Below, one piece after another: positions 47,248 to 59,052 of a stretch of 64,000 nt of DNA. The translations under genes were made by a program, and so were the position numbers. Numbering within the stretch: the stretch's first letter is position 1; each line of letters begins with the position of its first letter. The stretch is from Taxillus chinensis (lineage: Eukaryota; Streptophyta; Magnoliopsida; Santalales; Loranthaceae), in the NCBI GenBank assembly GCA_023512835.1, contig CM042091.1, positions 20,539,506 through 20,603,505 of the forward strand. Direction: 5' to 3'. The notes under the pieces are model-generated. The model did no database searches and was not told where the DNA came from. It saw only the letters and a list, made by a program, of their open reading frames with translations.

Positions 47248-48752
47248 TGACAGACAAGATTTTTAGCCTCTCTAAAAGAGCTAGCTAATGTCGTTAAATC
47301 TCTCTTCAAAATAATAAATTCCCTAAGTTTGCACTAAAAGAATAGCAGCAAGAAAGGGGTCGAACCCACAGGGATTAGCCTAGTTCTCTAGTTCTCAAAT
47401 CAAATCACCCAATTACTCTTGTTCTATAAAATGTCTTGGCAAAAAGTTTTCTTTTTTAAACTAAAGATCAAATTTTTATTTGGTTTTCTGAATAAACAAA
47501 GAAAGTAAAGTGATTTTAAGATTAAGATTCAAGGATTAAAAGCATCTAGGGTCACAATTTCACCTCCCTATGTTATCTCTACTGGTTCATGGTATTAGGG
47601 TTGTCTGATTGAAAACATGCTAAACATAAGCCAAGGACAACAAATGGTCATTGAGGTCCTTTTAAGAGTTGTATGCCAGAATGGTCATCTAAACACACAA
47701 ACATGCAAAGCCAATAAATCATACTTGCAAAAGGATAATGATCACACCAATTACAAATAAGTTATGAATCTCAATCCGCCCCAGACTAGGGCTAAGAATA
47801 CCAAGGTGTACATCCAAAGATAGAACTTAAGAACAGATTCATAAAACATGCAAAACTTCAATCATCCAAACCCAATATTCATAAACACAAAGAAAGCAAC
47901 AAGGGGGCTACATTGCTCCCCTAGATTAAAAGAACTACTCACGCATGATTACAAGCAAAACCATAGCAGAAAAGCTAAACATCTTCTTCTTGATCACGCG
48001 TACAGCAAAGCTTCAAATCCAGGCTCCAAAATCCGCGACGGCTGCTCTCCTAGGTCAAGGAGCACCTCCAAGTCGTGGAGCCTCTCTCTCTCTCTCTCTC
48101 TAAAACGTGTAGGGGGGTTAAGCATGGCTAGCAGAGGGCGTGGATGCTGTATTTATAGAGGTTGGATGGGCCTTGAGGTGTGTAACCTAGCCCATCTATC
48201 AAAACGACGTAGTTTTGATAAGTAACACTCGAAACATTAAAAACTCTATCTTCCATCCACAATTTGGACTTGGGCCTTCAGGAACAAATGATCAGCATGG
48301 AAAAACGATTGGATCGGTCCAAAAATATCTCTGCACGCCAATTTGCACGTGATATGGTGAATTCACGTGCACCTCCAAACTGGCTCAAACTTCTCCCCAA
48401 GCTTCCTTGCATCATGTAGAGGCCTGAGAGGCAAAAATATGCTTGCACGTGATATGGGTGAATTCACGTGCAACTCCAAATTAGCTCCAAATGCTCTGAA
48501 ATTTCTCTGGTAGGTAGAGGCCATCATTCTAAGCAACTTTTGTTCTTGCACGCCAATTGTTTGAGGTCATCTACTATGTCAAAAGTGAGGTCCAAAACCT
48601 GCCAAAACAGCTTAAAAACGCATGTATTTGCAACTAGCATCTTCCTAGGGGTTAGAGCAAATATATATGATATATGAAGCAATAAGGCTCTAATCATGCT
48701 CTTAAACATCCTAAATAAACACTAGAATAACGGCATAAAATGCACGTTATCA
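47248..48752 (-). repeat. 3' LTR of Athila-type element
   Basis: 1505 bp; plus-strand ends TGACAGACAAG and ACGTTATCA. CTATAAATA (minus strand, 48150-48158) is the TATA candidate, and four CACGTG boxes lie at 48346, 48364, 48446 and 48465. It differs from the other LTR mainly by a longer CT tract and a missing GCGACGGCTGCT copy. Confidence 0.93.
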
Positions 48753-50307
48753 AATACACCACACTTGAACCATTGCTTGTCCTCAAGCAAAAACATAGAA
48801 GCATGCAAAAATAAAATAAACACGCAGTCAAACGGAAGAAAAATAAAATTACAATCAAGGAGAATCATGGTTTCCTAAGCATGCAACTCTATCATGATGA
48901 AATGAGAATTTAAGCATCAAAATGAGTCATAGCTTAGTTCATTCATGTCCATATCCCTAGTCCAACAACCATGCAATATCTCCACTTAAATTTCAGATAT
49001 GAGCAAGCAATCCATGATAAAATAGCACCTAGTTTCCCTTTAAGTTCTTACCAAGGATAAGCAGCCTCACTCAAATATAATAATTCTCAAGCCCAATACC
49101 TAACAATGAACAATGGATGGAAAACTCTATCTCTACACTCGCCATCAGCTATTGATTAAGTACTTGCCAAGCAATCATGAGAGTTCCCTATTGTGCTCAT
49201 CAAAGAAAACACACTCTCTATTCTACTTTATTTGAACTCACACTCTAGTCTAAACTCAATAAACTCACACTCTATTCTAATAACTGATAAAACAAAACAT
49301 GAGCTAAAGAATTGAGCTCAACATTCTTAAAACAAAACAAAACTCAGCCAATGTGGCTTCACAAATAAATAATCACACATAAACATCAAGCCAGTGTGGC
49401 TTTTATTCTGAATCTTTCTTTTCTTTTTCTTTTTCTTTTTTTTTTTTAGTAATAACCTTACAAGGTTGCATTTTATGCTCTCCCTTGATGGATTATTCAC
49501 TCTTTTTTTTTACTCACATAACACATAAATAAGACTGATTTTTCTAATGCATACCCCTTGCCATTTTGCTACATAAGGAGAGACAAAAAATCATTGATGT
49601 CTCACATCCCATTTCCCAATTAAGTGATGGCTTTTTCACATTCTATATCACAGCCTTTTATATAATATCACAAAATAAAGAAAAGAATACAAAGACAGTC
49701 ACAATGACTTAGAGGTCTTGCATCCTAACTCCACACACCAAACACTGAGCACTAATAAGTAATCACATGCTTACTTGACTCCTACCATTAAATAACCAAT
49801 GTTGAATGCAAGATGAGTAGCAAATCAAATTATTACCCATAAACCATAAATGTCACTCAAGGGCTAAAAGAAGCTGTTCTCATTTTTCATTTCTTTTTCA
49901 CTCAACTTTAAAGGTTACTTAGGTCTATCATAGCATTTCATGCTCAGCTAATATTCAAAACTCAGCTCCAAAAACATGGTGATATCATTCAAGAGATATA
50001 GACATGATTAAACCAATTCAGAGCACATTTTAACTACTTTAACACCCTTATCACAACATGATACTAATTTGGCCCAAAAAATTAAATTTTAAGCCAAAAT
50101 TGCATACTTAATATCCAAGTCTCCACAAACAAATCATTCAAGCAAACAACTCAAACAATCATGCAACTAAAAACAGTGTTTTTAAATTATAAATAAAACA
50201 TGCAATCACAACATAAAAGACAAGCAAGTGGCTCAAGTCACTCCCTATACACCACACTTAAAATATGCTATGTCCTCATGGCATAAAAGAAGGAGTAGGA
50301 AAAACAG
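48753..50307 (-). other. long 3' noncoding region of the Athila-type element
   Basis: About 1.5 kb of AT-rich sequence between the third coding region and the 3' LTR. On the minus strand it ends with the purine-rich AAGTGTGGTGTATT before the LTR (polypurine tract). A related string (AGTGTGGTGTAT) occurs at about 50247-50260, a possible second tract. No coding support. Confidence 0.6.
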
Positions 50308-50865
50308 TTACCCCTGGTTTGGCACACTGTAATAGTAGATGACATTGGCCACCATTCGTCGCACCTGAGCCACAAAGTCAGCCGACGTCTCGCCGCGCAC
50401 TTCCCAATTTTCCTTCCCTTGAAGAATACCCATCATGTAGTAGCAAACAAAGATCCCACAGCTGAATTGGTCAGGCTGTTGGGGAATTTGCATTTCATTA
50501 TAGTGAATAAGAGGGAGCTTGTCCGCCAACAAGCCTTCTTTGATCATTGCCACTTTCATGCGTTTGATGAACCCATGCACTAACTGTCTTTTCCGTTTAG
50601 CAAACCCTTCGCCTTGGCTTGGATCATATAGCACAGCATGGCCTACATCCAGATTCACACGGACAAGTACATAGTGGCGGTCAATGTGCACCGGAATCAG
50701 CACCTTATGCATACCATGCCAAGGGCGGTGCCCTTCATTCTCTCCATTAATGCGTTGGCGCCATACCTCTTCGGACAAGGGTTGATTGAAAAGCTCACAC
50801 AGCATGATGGAAGTGTACCCAGTTAAGGGGTAATTATGAGGCTCAGCCTCCACTACATACCGCAT
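50308..50865 (-). pseudogene. Ulp1/C48-like cysteine peptidase domain in the Athila third reading frame
   Basis: 185 codons from ATG (50863-50865). Candidate catalytic residues occur in family order: His64 (IDRHYVLVRVNL), Asp81 (HAVLYDPSQG), Gln130 and Cys136 (IPQQPDQFSCGIFVCYYM). Cys136 is the TGT read from 50458-50460. Ulp1-family peptidases remove SUMO or related modifiers; here the usual D before CG is S. The frame joins the upstream linker (50843-51520) by a one-base shift, so the intact ancestor was one longer protein. The domain itself is open to its end. Captured Ulp1 domains are known in plant Mutator-like transposons; whether this Athila combination is described I cannot tell. Function in the element is unknown. 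Confidence 0.78.
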
Positions 50866-51520
50866 GGTCCCGAAAGAGGTCTATCTCGTCGGCATAGAGA
50901 TATTCATTCTCTGAGATCCTCTTCAAGCTAAAAGGAGTGAAGATATCATTATCCCGTATAAATCGAGCCCTATGACCTGTGGAATTGATGAATTCTTCAA
51001 ATGCTGCTTGCCTCTCTTTAGACGATAAAGCTGGATTAATGATTAAATGAACAGGAGGGCCAAGTAGATCTTCAGGTTCAGCAGGCATGTATGCACCCCA
51101 AGATACTGGAAGTATAGCAGGCACCAGGGCCTGAGAATATGCAGGATCTATAAAAGGCTGGAAGGGTGAATACCCTGCTGCTGGCTCTGCCTCCTCTTGA
51201 GGTTGATAGTAAGATGGCTGAGCTGAAGGTTCTGGTTGAGGTGGATCTGCCTGGGCTGGATAAACATCTTCAGGGGATGGAGAGGGTTCTTCATCAGATA
51301 TCTCCACTATAGGAGAACGTTTTGAGGCTTTCCTCTTGCTCAAAGCCTTCCAGATTTTGCCTAGGAGGCCTTTGACTTCTTTATTGTCCTTCCTCAGGGC
51401 TTCCACCTCGCGCTGGGTTCTGGCATTGGCCTCCCCGAGCTGCTGTGTTTCTTGCCTCCAATCTTCGATAGATGCGACGGGAGGAGCTGCCTGGGGCCTC
51501 CCATGCTCTAGGTGATGCAT
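50866..51520 (-). pseudogene. linker of the Athila third reading frame
   Basis: Open to 51520 (MHHLEHGRPQAAPP...). It has a probable coiled coil (WRQETQQLGEANARTQREVE), a basic cluster (SKRKASKRSP, possible nuclear signal), an acidic and proline/glutamine-rich stretch (ISDEEPSPSPEDVYPAQADP), and a C-terminal part leading into the peptidase domain. It resembles the low-complexity middle of multi-domain plant transposon proteins. Confidence 0.6.
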
Positions 51521-52618
51521 GAGCGGCTACATCCGGGCCTCCCATGCTCGGGTTCTAGGTTGTGAAGTAGCTTGTTGGTCTCCAGAGATGAGTGCCATTA
51601 ATTCTTCAAATTGGGCATTAGTGATGTGCCCATTAGTGATCGCCCAATTGATGACCTCCACTTCACTCACCACCTGCCCACTAATGCCTTGAAAGAAATT
51701 GAAAATGTCTTCTTTGTGTACATTGAACCGCATGTACATGGCGGTGAGTCTGTATAGAGTCTGCTTCCTTTGATCCAAATGAGGAGAGGTCTCCCTTGCA
51801 AAGTCTGTGGATCGCTCCACATGAACACCGTGCCTAGCGGGTCGTGATGGAGGAGGAACATTGGTTGCCCAATGGCCTCTCGGTACTGACCCCCCAAACC
51901 TCCTTCACTTGCAATACTCTTAACACCCAGGAGAAGGAAAAGTAATGCTCTCCATGGAGGAAAATTGCAAAGGGCATGCTTTGAAATATCACACACAAAA
52001 TTCTGCCATTTATCTGCTTGGATGAGTTTTTCTTCCACCATTTAAAAATGGTAGTGGCCTAATCCACATTTAGCATATGATCAATGCTATACATGAACTC
52101 CAGGTGTGGCTTAGGCACACTATCTAGCCCACTGGTCTGAATCAATAAGCATTTCCCTACCAGGTAAGCTAGGCATCTAAATTTTCCAACAAAACCATTC
52201 TTGGTATACTGCCTTCGACTTTGAAATTTTCTAGCATAGTTACATGCAGTACCAAATTCTCCTAGGCTTAGCTGAGGGAAACTATTACTGGGTTCAGGGA
52301 GGTTAAAGCAATTTCTAATAATATCAGGGGTTATTCGACATAAACCCCTGCACAACCCCTATCGGTTCATCCTCATTCCCAGAGACAGATGCATAGAAGT
52401 CTTGTAAGGCAGAATAGGAAATAGCCGGGTGGGCAGGATACTAACCTTTGTAATCCCAGAGTTTGAATTTTAACAGCCACCTCTCTAGCCCAGCCCAGCT
52501 CTGAAGCCTCCAAAGCTTGCATATCAAGAGCATGCCCCAAGAGTATCTCCTCCTCAGGTTGGCTATCAGCACTAGGTGAGTGCACCTCCTCCTGGCCAGT
52601 CCTCCTTGTGCGCACCAT
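51521..52618 (-). pseudogene. N-terminal part of the Athila third reading frame
   Basis: A start at 52616-52618 gives MVRTRRTGQEEVHSPSADSQ, after a pyrimidine-rich leader. Fragments in three frames follow: 52355-52059 (CRITPDIIRNCFNLPEPSNS...), 52041-51667 and 51820-51527. The pattern 'TPDIIRNCFNLPEP' then a fold of about 200 residues recalls the domain annotated as 'putative plant transposon protein' in Athila-like elements, from memory. At least four frame changes separate the pieces. There is no signal peptide or membrane segment, so an envelope-like role is not supported. Confidence 0.6.
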
Positions 52619-52740
52619 CTTTGGAATGAGAAAATAAGAACAAGAGCAGAAACCGAAGAGCAAGAGAGCAAAAGGGCGAGCTTCTCTAATACTCGGATCC
52701 GGAGTGATTTTGGTGTGGAAGCCTTTGAAGATGGCCTCCC

Positions 52741-52750
52741 TTTATATAGC
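52741..52750 (-). promoter_or_regulatory. internal TATA box upstream of the Athila third reading frame
   Basis: The minus strand reads GCACGCTATATAAAGGGAGG, about 123 bp before the ATG at 52618. The intervening leader is pyrimidine-rich (CTCTTGCTCTTCGG...), typical of plant 5' untranslated regions. This suggests a separate transcript for the third frame. Confidence 0.6.
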
Positions 52751-52783
52751 GTGCAAAGGAAAGATGCTCCAATTGGCGTGATA

Positions 52784-53182
52784 CACGTGCCCCTAACTTT
52801 TCGAGTGTTCGACCAAAATACCCTCTCGCACGTGAATTGGCTGAATTGGCGTGCAGGTCGAATCGTCCCAAACTTTGGTGGTGGGTCCCCACCGAGCCGG
52901 CAAGCAATACTCCCTTCTGCACGTGAATTGTGGGAAGCTTCTAGGAGGGCTAAAATCGGTATTTTGCATTTTTGGGCCTCCATATGACAAGCTAGCAATT
53001 CGCGTGCAAGAGTAAACGTGATTCACATGGTCTTCATCTACCATTCCAGAAAGTTACAGCTCAAAAGGAGGTGCACGTGAATTTGGCAATTCACGTGCAA
53101 ATTCACGTTCAGGCCCAACTGGGCCCAAATTTCGCCACCGAGTTGCTTATGCATTATGGACCATCTTTAAGTCTTGCACGTG
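52784..53182 (-). promoter_or_regulatory. cluster of six CACGTG (G-box) motifs
   Basis: CACGTG occurs at 52784, 52829, 52920, 53074, 53092 and 53177, usually as GCACGTGAATT. The same motif in similar wording occurs four times in each LTR. Strings such as CTTGCACGTGAATTGTTTGAG (53174 on) and CTTGCACGCCAATTGTTTGAG (48546 on) point to shared origin with the LTR upstream region. Confidence 0.65.
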
Positions 53183-53535
53183 AATTGTTTGAGCCCATCT
53201 TCAAGCACTTTTGGGCTTCACTTGCTCCTTGCTCCTTGACTTTGACTTTAAAAACAATTCCACAAGTTCAGGACCCAAAAATTTGCTCATCCTGCACATA
53301 GTTAGCTAAGAAAGGAACAAAGTCTCCTGCACAATGGTTAGCTTGCAAACAAATTTATTGAAGAAAACAAATAAGAGAAAATAACATAAAATAAAACACA
53401 AGAATAAACATTGGGTTGCCTCCCAACCAGCGCTTTATTTAAAGTCCGTAGCTAGACTTTCGGTGATGATCATGCAATGGTGAAAGAGAGGGAATCAACT
53501 ATCTCCCTCTGAGTTGAATCAAAGTAAGGTTTCAA
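53183..53535 (-). other. noncoding gap between Athila pol and third frame promoter
   Basis: AT-rich sequence. CAACCCAATGTTTATTCTTG and CTCCCTCTGAGTTG strings lie near the pol end. No gene recognised. Confidence 0.5.
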
Positions 53536-56500
53536 CTATTGCCATTCACCCAAAATTTCTTGCCATCTACAAACTTGGAGCTCAAAGCTCCCATATGGCT
53601 TCTTATCAACTATCACAAAAGGTCCCATCCACTTGGACCTTAATTTGCCAGGAAATAACCTCAACCTTGTGTTAAATAGAAGAACTTTCTGTCCTAAGGT
53701 TAAAGGTTCATTGTTGAGTTGCCTATCATGCCATTTCTTAGTTCTTTCTTTGTAGAATTTAGCACTATCATAGGCATCCAACCTAAGCTCATCTAACTCA
53801 ATTAATTGAGTCATCCTAAGCTCCTTGATCTCTTGTGGGTTGAAATTTAACTTCTTCAAGGCCCAATGAGCCTTGTGTTCTAGTTCCACAGGCAAGTGAC
53901 ATGCCTTACCATATAGAATACGGTAAGGTGACATCCCAATGGGAGTCTTGTAAGCTGTCCTATATGCCCATAAGGCTTCATCAAGCCTTTGAGACCAATC
54001 TTTCCTATTGGCTCCAACAGTTTTCTCTAAAATGGCCTTAATCTCTCTGTTAGACACTTCTGCTTGTCCATTAGCTTGTGGGTGGTAAGCTAAAGACTTC
54101 CTATGAGTGACACCATACTTGTTCAATAATTTATCAAACAATTTATTGCAGAAATGACTACCCTCATCACTGATTATAGCCCTTGGTGTCCCAAAACGGC
54201 TAAAGATGTTCCTAGTAAGGAAGTGAGTCACAACCCTAGCATCATTCACTCTAGTAGGAATAGCTTCTACCCACTTAGACACATAATCCACAAGAAGCAA
54301 AATGTATGAGTACCCATCAAATTGGGGAATGGCCCCATGAAGTCAATGCCCCAAATGTCAAAAATTTCAACCGGGAGGGATTCCAGTTAAAGGCATCTCA
54401 TTTTTCCTAGATAGACCACCTACCCTTTGACATCTATCACACTTTTTGATGTAGACATAGGTGTCTTTCACCATGTGAGGCCAATAGAAGCCACACTGCA
54501 TGATCTTAGCCACAGTTCTTTGCACCCCAAAGTGGCCCCCATAATGTGATGCATGACAATGATGTATTATGTCATCTACTTCCTCCTCAAGGACACACTT
54601 TCTTATGATTTGGTCTGGACACCTCCTATAAAGAATTGGGTCTTCCCAAATGTATTTCCTAGCATCCACTACCAATTTCTTTCTCTTGGTGGTAGTCTAA
54701 CCGCTTGGGTATGAACCCAGTGGCTAAATAATTTGCTATGTCGGCAAACCAAGGAAGATGATGCACCTCAAACAACTTCTCATCAAGAAAGTCATCTACA
54801 ATGGGTAGAGACTTAGGTGCATTCTCCACACGGGAGAGGTGATCAGCCACGAAATTTAGGGCTCCCTTTGTGTCTCTAATTTCAAGGTCAAATTCCTGTA
54901 AGAGGAGAACCCATCTAATTAAGCGTGGCTTAGCTTCTTTTTTAGCAAACAAATATTTCAATGCAAAGCATGATCGGTATAAACAATGACTTTAGACCCC
55001 AAAAGGTAGGGTCTAAACTTGTTGCGACCATAAACCACAGCTAAGAACTCTTTCTCGGTGGTGGTATAGTTCTGTTGAGCATCGTCTAAGGTCTTACTAG
55101 CATAGTAAATGACCCTAAACACCTTTTCTCGCCTTTGCCCTAAGACTACCCCCACAAAGATAATCACTCGCATCGCACATTAGCTCAAAAGGTTGAGCCC
55201 AGTCGGGTGTGACTATAACAGGTGCGATGACTAACTTACCCTTGAGGATGTTAAAAGCTTCTAAGCAATATGCATTAAACTCAAAGCTTGTGTCTTTTTC
55301 TAACAACCTACTCATGGGTTTTGCAATTTTTGAGAAGTCCTTAATGAATCTCCTATAAAAGCCAGCATGGCCAAGGAAACTTCTCACTCCTTTTTCATTG
55401 GTTGGAGGTGGCGAGTCTCAATAGTGGAGATTTTTGCCTTATCTACCTCCAAACCATGTGCGGACACCTTGTGTCCTAGAACTATCCCCTCTGTTACCAT
55501 GAAATGGCATTTCTCCCAATTTAGGACTAGTTCCTTCTCCTCACATCTCTCTAAAACCACATCTAGATTTTTTAAGCACCGTTGGTAGGAGGAACCAAAC
55601 ACCGAGAAGTCATCCATGAAGACCTCCATGATCTCCTCAACCAAACCCTGAAAAATGGCCATCATACACCTTTGAAAGGTGGTCAGGGCATTACAAAGCC
55701 CAAATGGCATTCTCCTAAATGCAAATGTGCCAAAAGGGCACGTGAAGGTGGTCTTTTCTTGATCCTCGGGCTTAACCATGATCCGATTATTCCCGAAATA
55801 GCCATCTAAAAAGCAAGTAGTGACTATAGCCAGCTAACCTATCCAACATTTGGTCAATGAAAGGAAGAGGAAAATGATCCTTCCTAGTGGCCTTGTTCAG
55901 CTTCCTATAGTCAACACACACTCTCCACCCCGTCACAAGTGCGAGATGGGATCAATTCATTTTTCTCATTCTTAATCACAGTCATGCCCCCTTTCTTGGG
56001 CACAACATGCAATGGACTCACCCACTCACTATCTGAAATAGCATAAATTATACCCGCATTTTTCCATTTTAAAATTTCTTTTCTAACAACTTCTTTCATA
56101 GCAGGGTTTAATCTTCTTTGTCTTTCAACTGGTGGGTTTAAAATCATCATTCATCAAAATCTTATGCATGCAAATCCCTGGACTAATACCCCTAATGTCT
56201 TCAATGTTCCATCCTAGGGCCTTTTTGTGTTTCCTAAGGACTTCTAACAATTGAGTACACTCCACATCATTCAAATTAGAAGCAACAATAACAGGGGAAT
56301 TGATTTGTAGAGTCCAGAAATTCATACCTTAGGTGTCCAGGCAGCTCCTTCAGCCTGAGCTGAATGCACGTCATCTTCTTTTTCCTCCTCGGCTTGCTCC
56401 AAAGAGTTTGTAGTTTGCTCATCTTCCTCACTGTCAAGTACATCTCTTCATCTTGTTGAGCTTCTATAAGCTGAAGGGCTCCATCATTGGTGGTGGTAAT

Positions 56501-56932
56501 TTCTTCGCCAAGTAATCTTCCACCAATTCCTCAAGGTCTTCAACCCAAAGGCAGTCCTCCTCCTCTTGACCTTGCAAAGCCTTCCCCATATGGAAGACTA
56601 AGGTCTCCTCATTAATTCTCGAGTTAGCTGCCCTTGAGCAACATCAATCAATGCACAACCCGTTCGAGAAACGGTCTTCCAAGGAGTAGCTGAACTCCTC
56701 TATCTTCTTCCATCTCCAAAACAACAAAGTCCGCCGGAAATATGAAGGAACCCACTTTGACTAACACGTCTTCAATTATCCCTTCAGGCCTTCCAGGAGA
56801 CCGGTCAAGAACCGCAATGATATGGAAGTGGGCTTCATTCCCTTAAGCCCAAGCCGCTTGTACAAAGCAAAGGAAATCAAATTGATGCTGGCCCCTAAAT
56901 CACATAGGGCCTGCTTTGCGGTGCATTGCCAA
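53536..56932 (-). pseudogene. protease-RT-RNase H-integrase of the Athila-type element
   Basis: The protease site reads DLGASIN, its Asp at 56899-56901. The pre-RT/RT fragments run 56325-55911 (RLNPAMKEVVRKEILKW, VSPLHVVPKKGG). The RT core is at 55779-55384 with PFGLCNALTTFQRCMMAIF and the active site FMDDFSVFG. The connection/RNase H frames lie at 55387-54659, the integrase zinc motif (HCHASHYGGHFG...CDRCQ) at 54675-54367, and the DDE core at 54300-53536 (ISDEGSHFC and [10 protein letters not shown]). At least six frame changes break it. FMDD rather than YVDD, and DLGA rather than DTGA, are normal for Athila. Confidence 0.9.
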
Positions 56933-58843
56933 TCACACAAGGGAGATTAAAGCTGCCCGGATCTTTATGCTTGATGGGCAAACTCGTTGAACAACACTGC
57001 TCACCTCGTTAGTGATCGCCACCGTCTCATGATCCCCATATTTCCTCTTCTTTGTCACAAAATCTTTGATGTATTTTCTGTACCTAGGCATCTGCTCCAA
57101 AACTTCCACAAATAGAATGTTAATCTCAAGCTTCTTGAACAAACTCAGGAAGCGCTCATACTCTTCTTCAACCCTCTGGTTCCTCAGCCTCTGAGGAAAT
57201 GGCATAGTAGGCCTGAGCTCTTGCTTCTGTTCTTCAGCTATTCTGTCTTGACTCAGCTGCTTGTCCTTCTTTTCTTGCACTTTTTCTTCAGCTTCCAAGG
57301 GTCTGCTTTGTTCTTCTGGAATTGCCTTCTTCTTAGGCTCTTCAGCTTCATTCAGTGTCTTCCCGCTCCTTAGAGTGATAGCCTTGCAACTCTCCTTGGG
57401 GTTCACCTCAGTGTCACTTGGAAAAGTATTGGTTGACACCCTTTGATTAGCATTCTGGGCCATACTCACAAGTAACTTCTCCATACTCTTAATTGAAGTC
57501 TCCATACTACCTACCCTTTCCTTCAAATCACCCACCTCTCTTCTAGCTATCTCATCCTCATGCTGATATGTTCTTCTTTGCTGCTGAGGCTGAGGCTGCT
57601 GTTGCTCGAATCCAGGAGGTGGGTGTAAATAATTATCCGTAGCATACGGATTCTGCTTCATCCCTGGGGGCACATATTTATACTGAGCTGATGTATCTCC
57701 CCCTCGGTTCTGATTCTTCTGAAATGGCTGAGACTGCTGATTCAGGTTGTACCCTTGTTGTTGTTGTTGAGGATAAAACTGCTGCTTCTGGTACAAGCCT
57801 TTTCCTCCAACATAATTTGCTTCTTCAGCTCCACTCCAGCCCTGCTCAGCTACTGGTAAAGCTTGTTGTGATCCTTCAACTTTAAGAGCCAATACTTCCA
57901 TGCCTTTCACTAAAGCTTGAATCTGTGCTTGCATATCATTGGAAGAATTATCAACTGAAGCTATCTTCTCCCTTGGCTTTGAAGTACGCACATTAGACCA
58001 CTGCCAATCAGCTAATGACAGCCTCTCCAAGAGCTCTGCTGCTGCGTCAGGCTCTAGATTCATCAAGCATCCTCCAGTACCGCATTCACCTTGTCTTGTG
58101 AATGGGACCGAAGACCTGTGTAGAAAGATTCAATTTGAATCCACCGGGGCCTTCCATGATCAGGGCATCTTCTCACTAAGTCTTTGAAACGCTCCCAAGC
58201 TTCATGAAGAGTCTCCATCTCATCTTGCCTGAACCTGCTAATCTCTCCTCCGAGCTGGATCACCTTGGAAGGAGGGAAGTACTTTGACATGAACTTGGTC
58301 CGCATCTCCTCCCAAGTGTTGATTGAACCTGTTGGCAGATGTTGAACCAGCCAAGAGCTCTATCCCTTAAAGAGAAAGGGAAAAGCCTTAGCTTTATGGC
58401 CTCCTCCGACACATTGTTGATCTTGATGGTGTCACACACCTGGTAGAACCTCATCATATGCTTGGTGTGGATCATCCACGGCTGTTCCTCCAAACGCGTT
58501 GTTGCTCACCATGTTGATCAATGCCGGCTTTTCGAAGCTATTCGCTTGGACTCTTGTCTGCCGAATCCCAGATAATGGTCCGACATCATCGACCTCGCAT
58601 AATCTAAGAAGGTTCCGGGCATAAACCTATTACCCTCTTCTTCTAGATATTGGCCATTGTAATTGGCCCCTCCTTGCGGTGCACCACCATCAGGTCCGAG
58701 ATCTGCCATCAAGTCGCCTACGGATTGCTCCAAGCCTTGCAATGCTTCTTGAGCCTCACGTGTCGCTTCCCCTAGTCGCTCTACGCGAGCTCGAACAACT
58801 TTTCAGGTTCCCGCATAAATTGTATATCCTCCTCTCTTTGCAT
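56933..58843 (-). pseudogene. gag of the Athila-type element
   Basis: A start at 58841-58843 gives MQREEDIQFMREPEKLFELA before a stop. Fragments 58742-58518, 58493-58260, 58305-58063 and 58066-56933 follow in shifted frames. The retrotransposon gag domain is clear (AIKLRLFPFSLRDRALGW; TWEEMRTKF region; LHEAWERFKDLVRRCPDHG). The C-terminal 377-codon part is Gln-rich (QQQQQGYNLNQQSQPFQKNQ) with a coiled coil and the conserved AITLRSGK string before the protease. It has no zinc knuckle, as is usual for Athila. Confidence 0.88.
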
Positions 58844-59032
58844 GCATAACTAGGAATCCTTGATGTATGTTCCTGTAAAACAACAAGAACACACCCAGCA
58901 GCTCCGAACAATGCAAAATAAACAAATAAAGAACACAAAATAACAGAAAGGTAAAGACAAAATAAAACACCAAGATCAGAATTCAAACAATTTCACTCAA
59001 TGTTGATTTTAAAAACTAGTTAACCGTTGAAT

Positions 59033-59049
59033 CCCCGGCAACGGCGCCA
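59033..59049 (-). other. primer-binding site, tRNA-Asp type
   Basis: The minus strand reads TGGCGCCGTTGCCGGGG, three bases after the 5' LTR end at 59053. It complements the 3' end of plant tRNA-Asp and is typical of Athila/Tat lineages. Confidence 0.93.
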
Positions 59050-59052
59050 ATT

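Noticed and set aside
48363..48709. Small open frames repeated at 60177-60523
   Set aside because: Duplicated only because both Athila LTRs are nearly identical, and overlapping frames exist on both strands.
50308..52618. Envelope-like glycoprotein for the Athila third frame
   Set aside because: No signal peptide, transmembrane segment or cysteine pattern is visible; the C-terminal domain reads as a cysteine peptidase.
59033..59049. tRNA-Asp-like string considered as a tRNA gene
   Set aside because: Only the 3'-end complement is present, next to an LTR end, so it is a primer-binding site.
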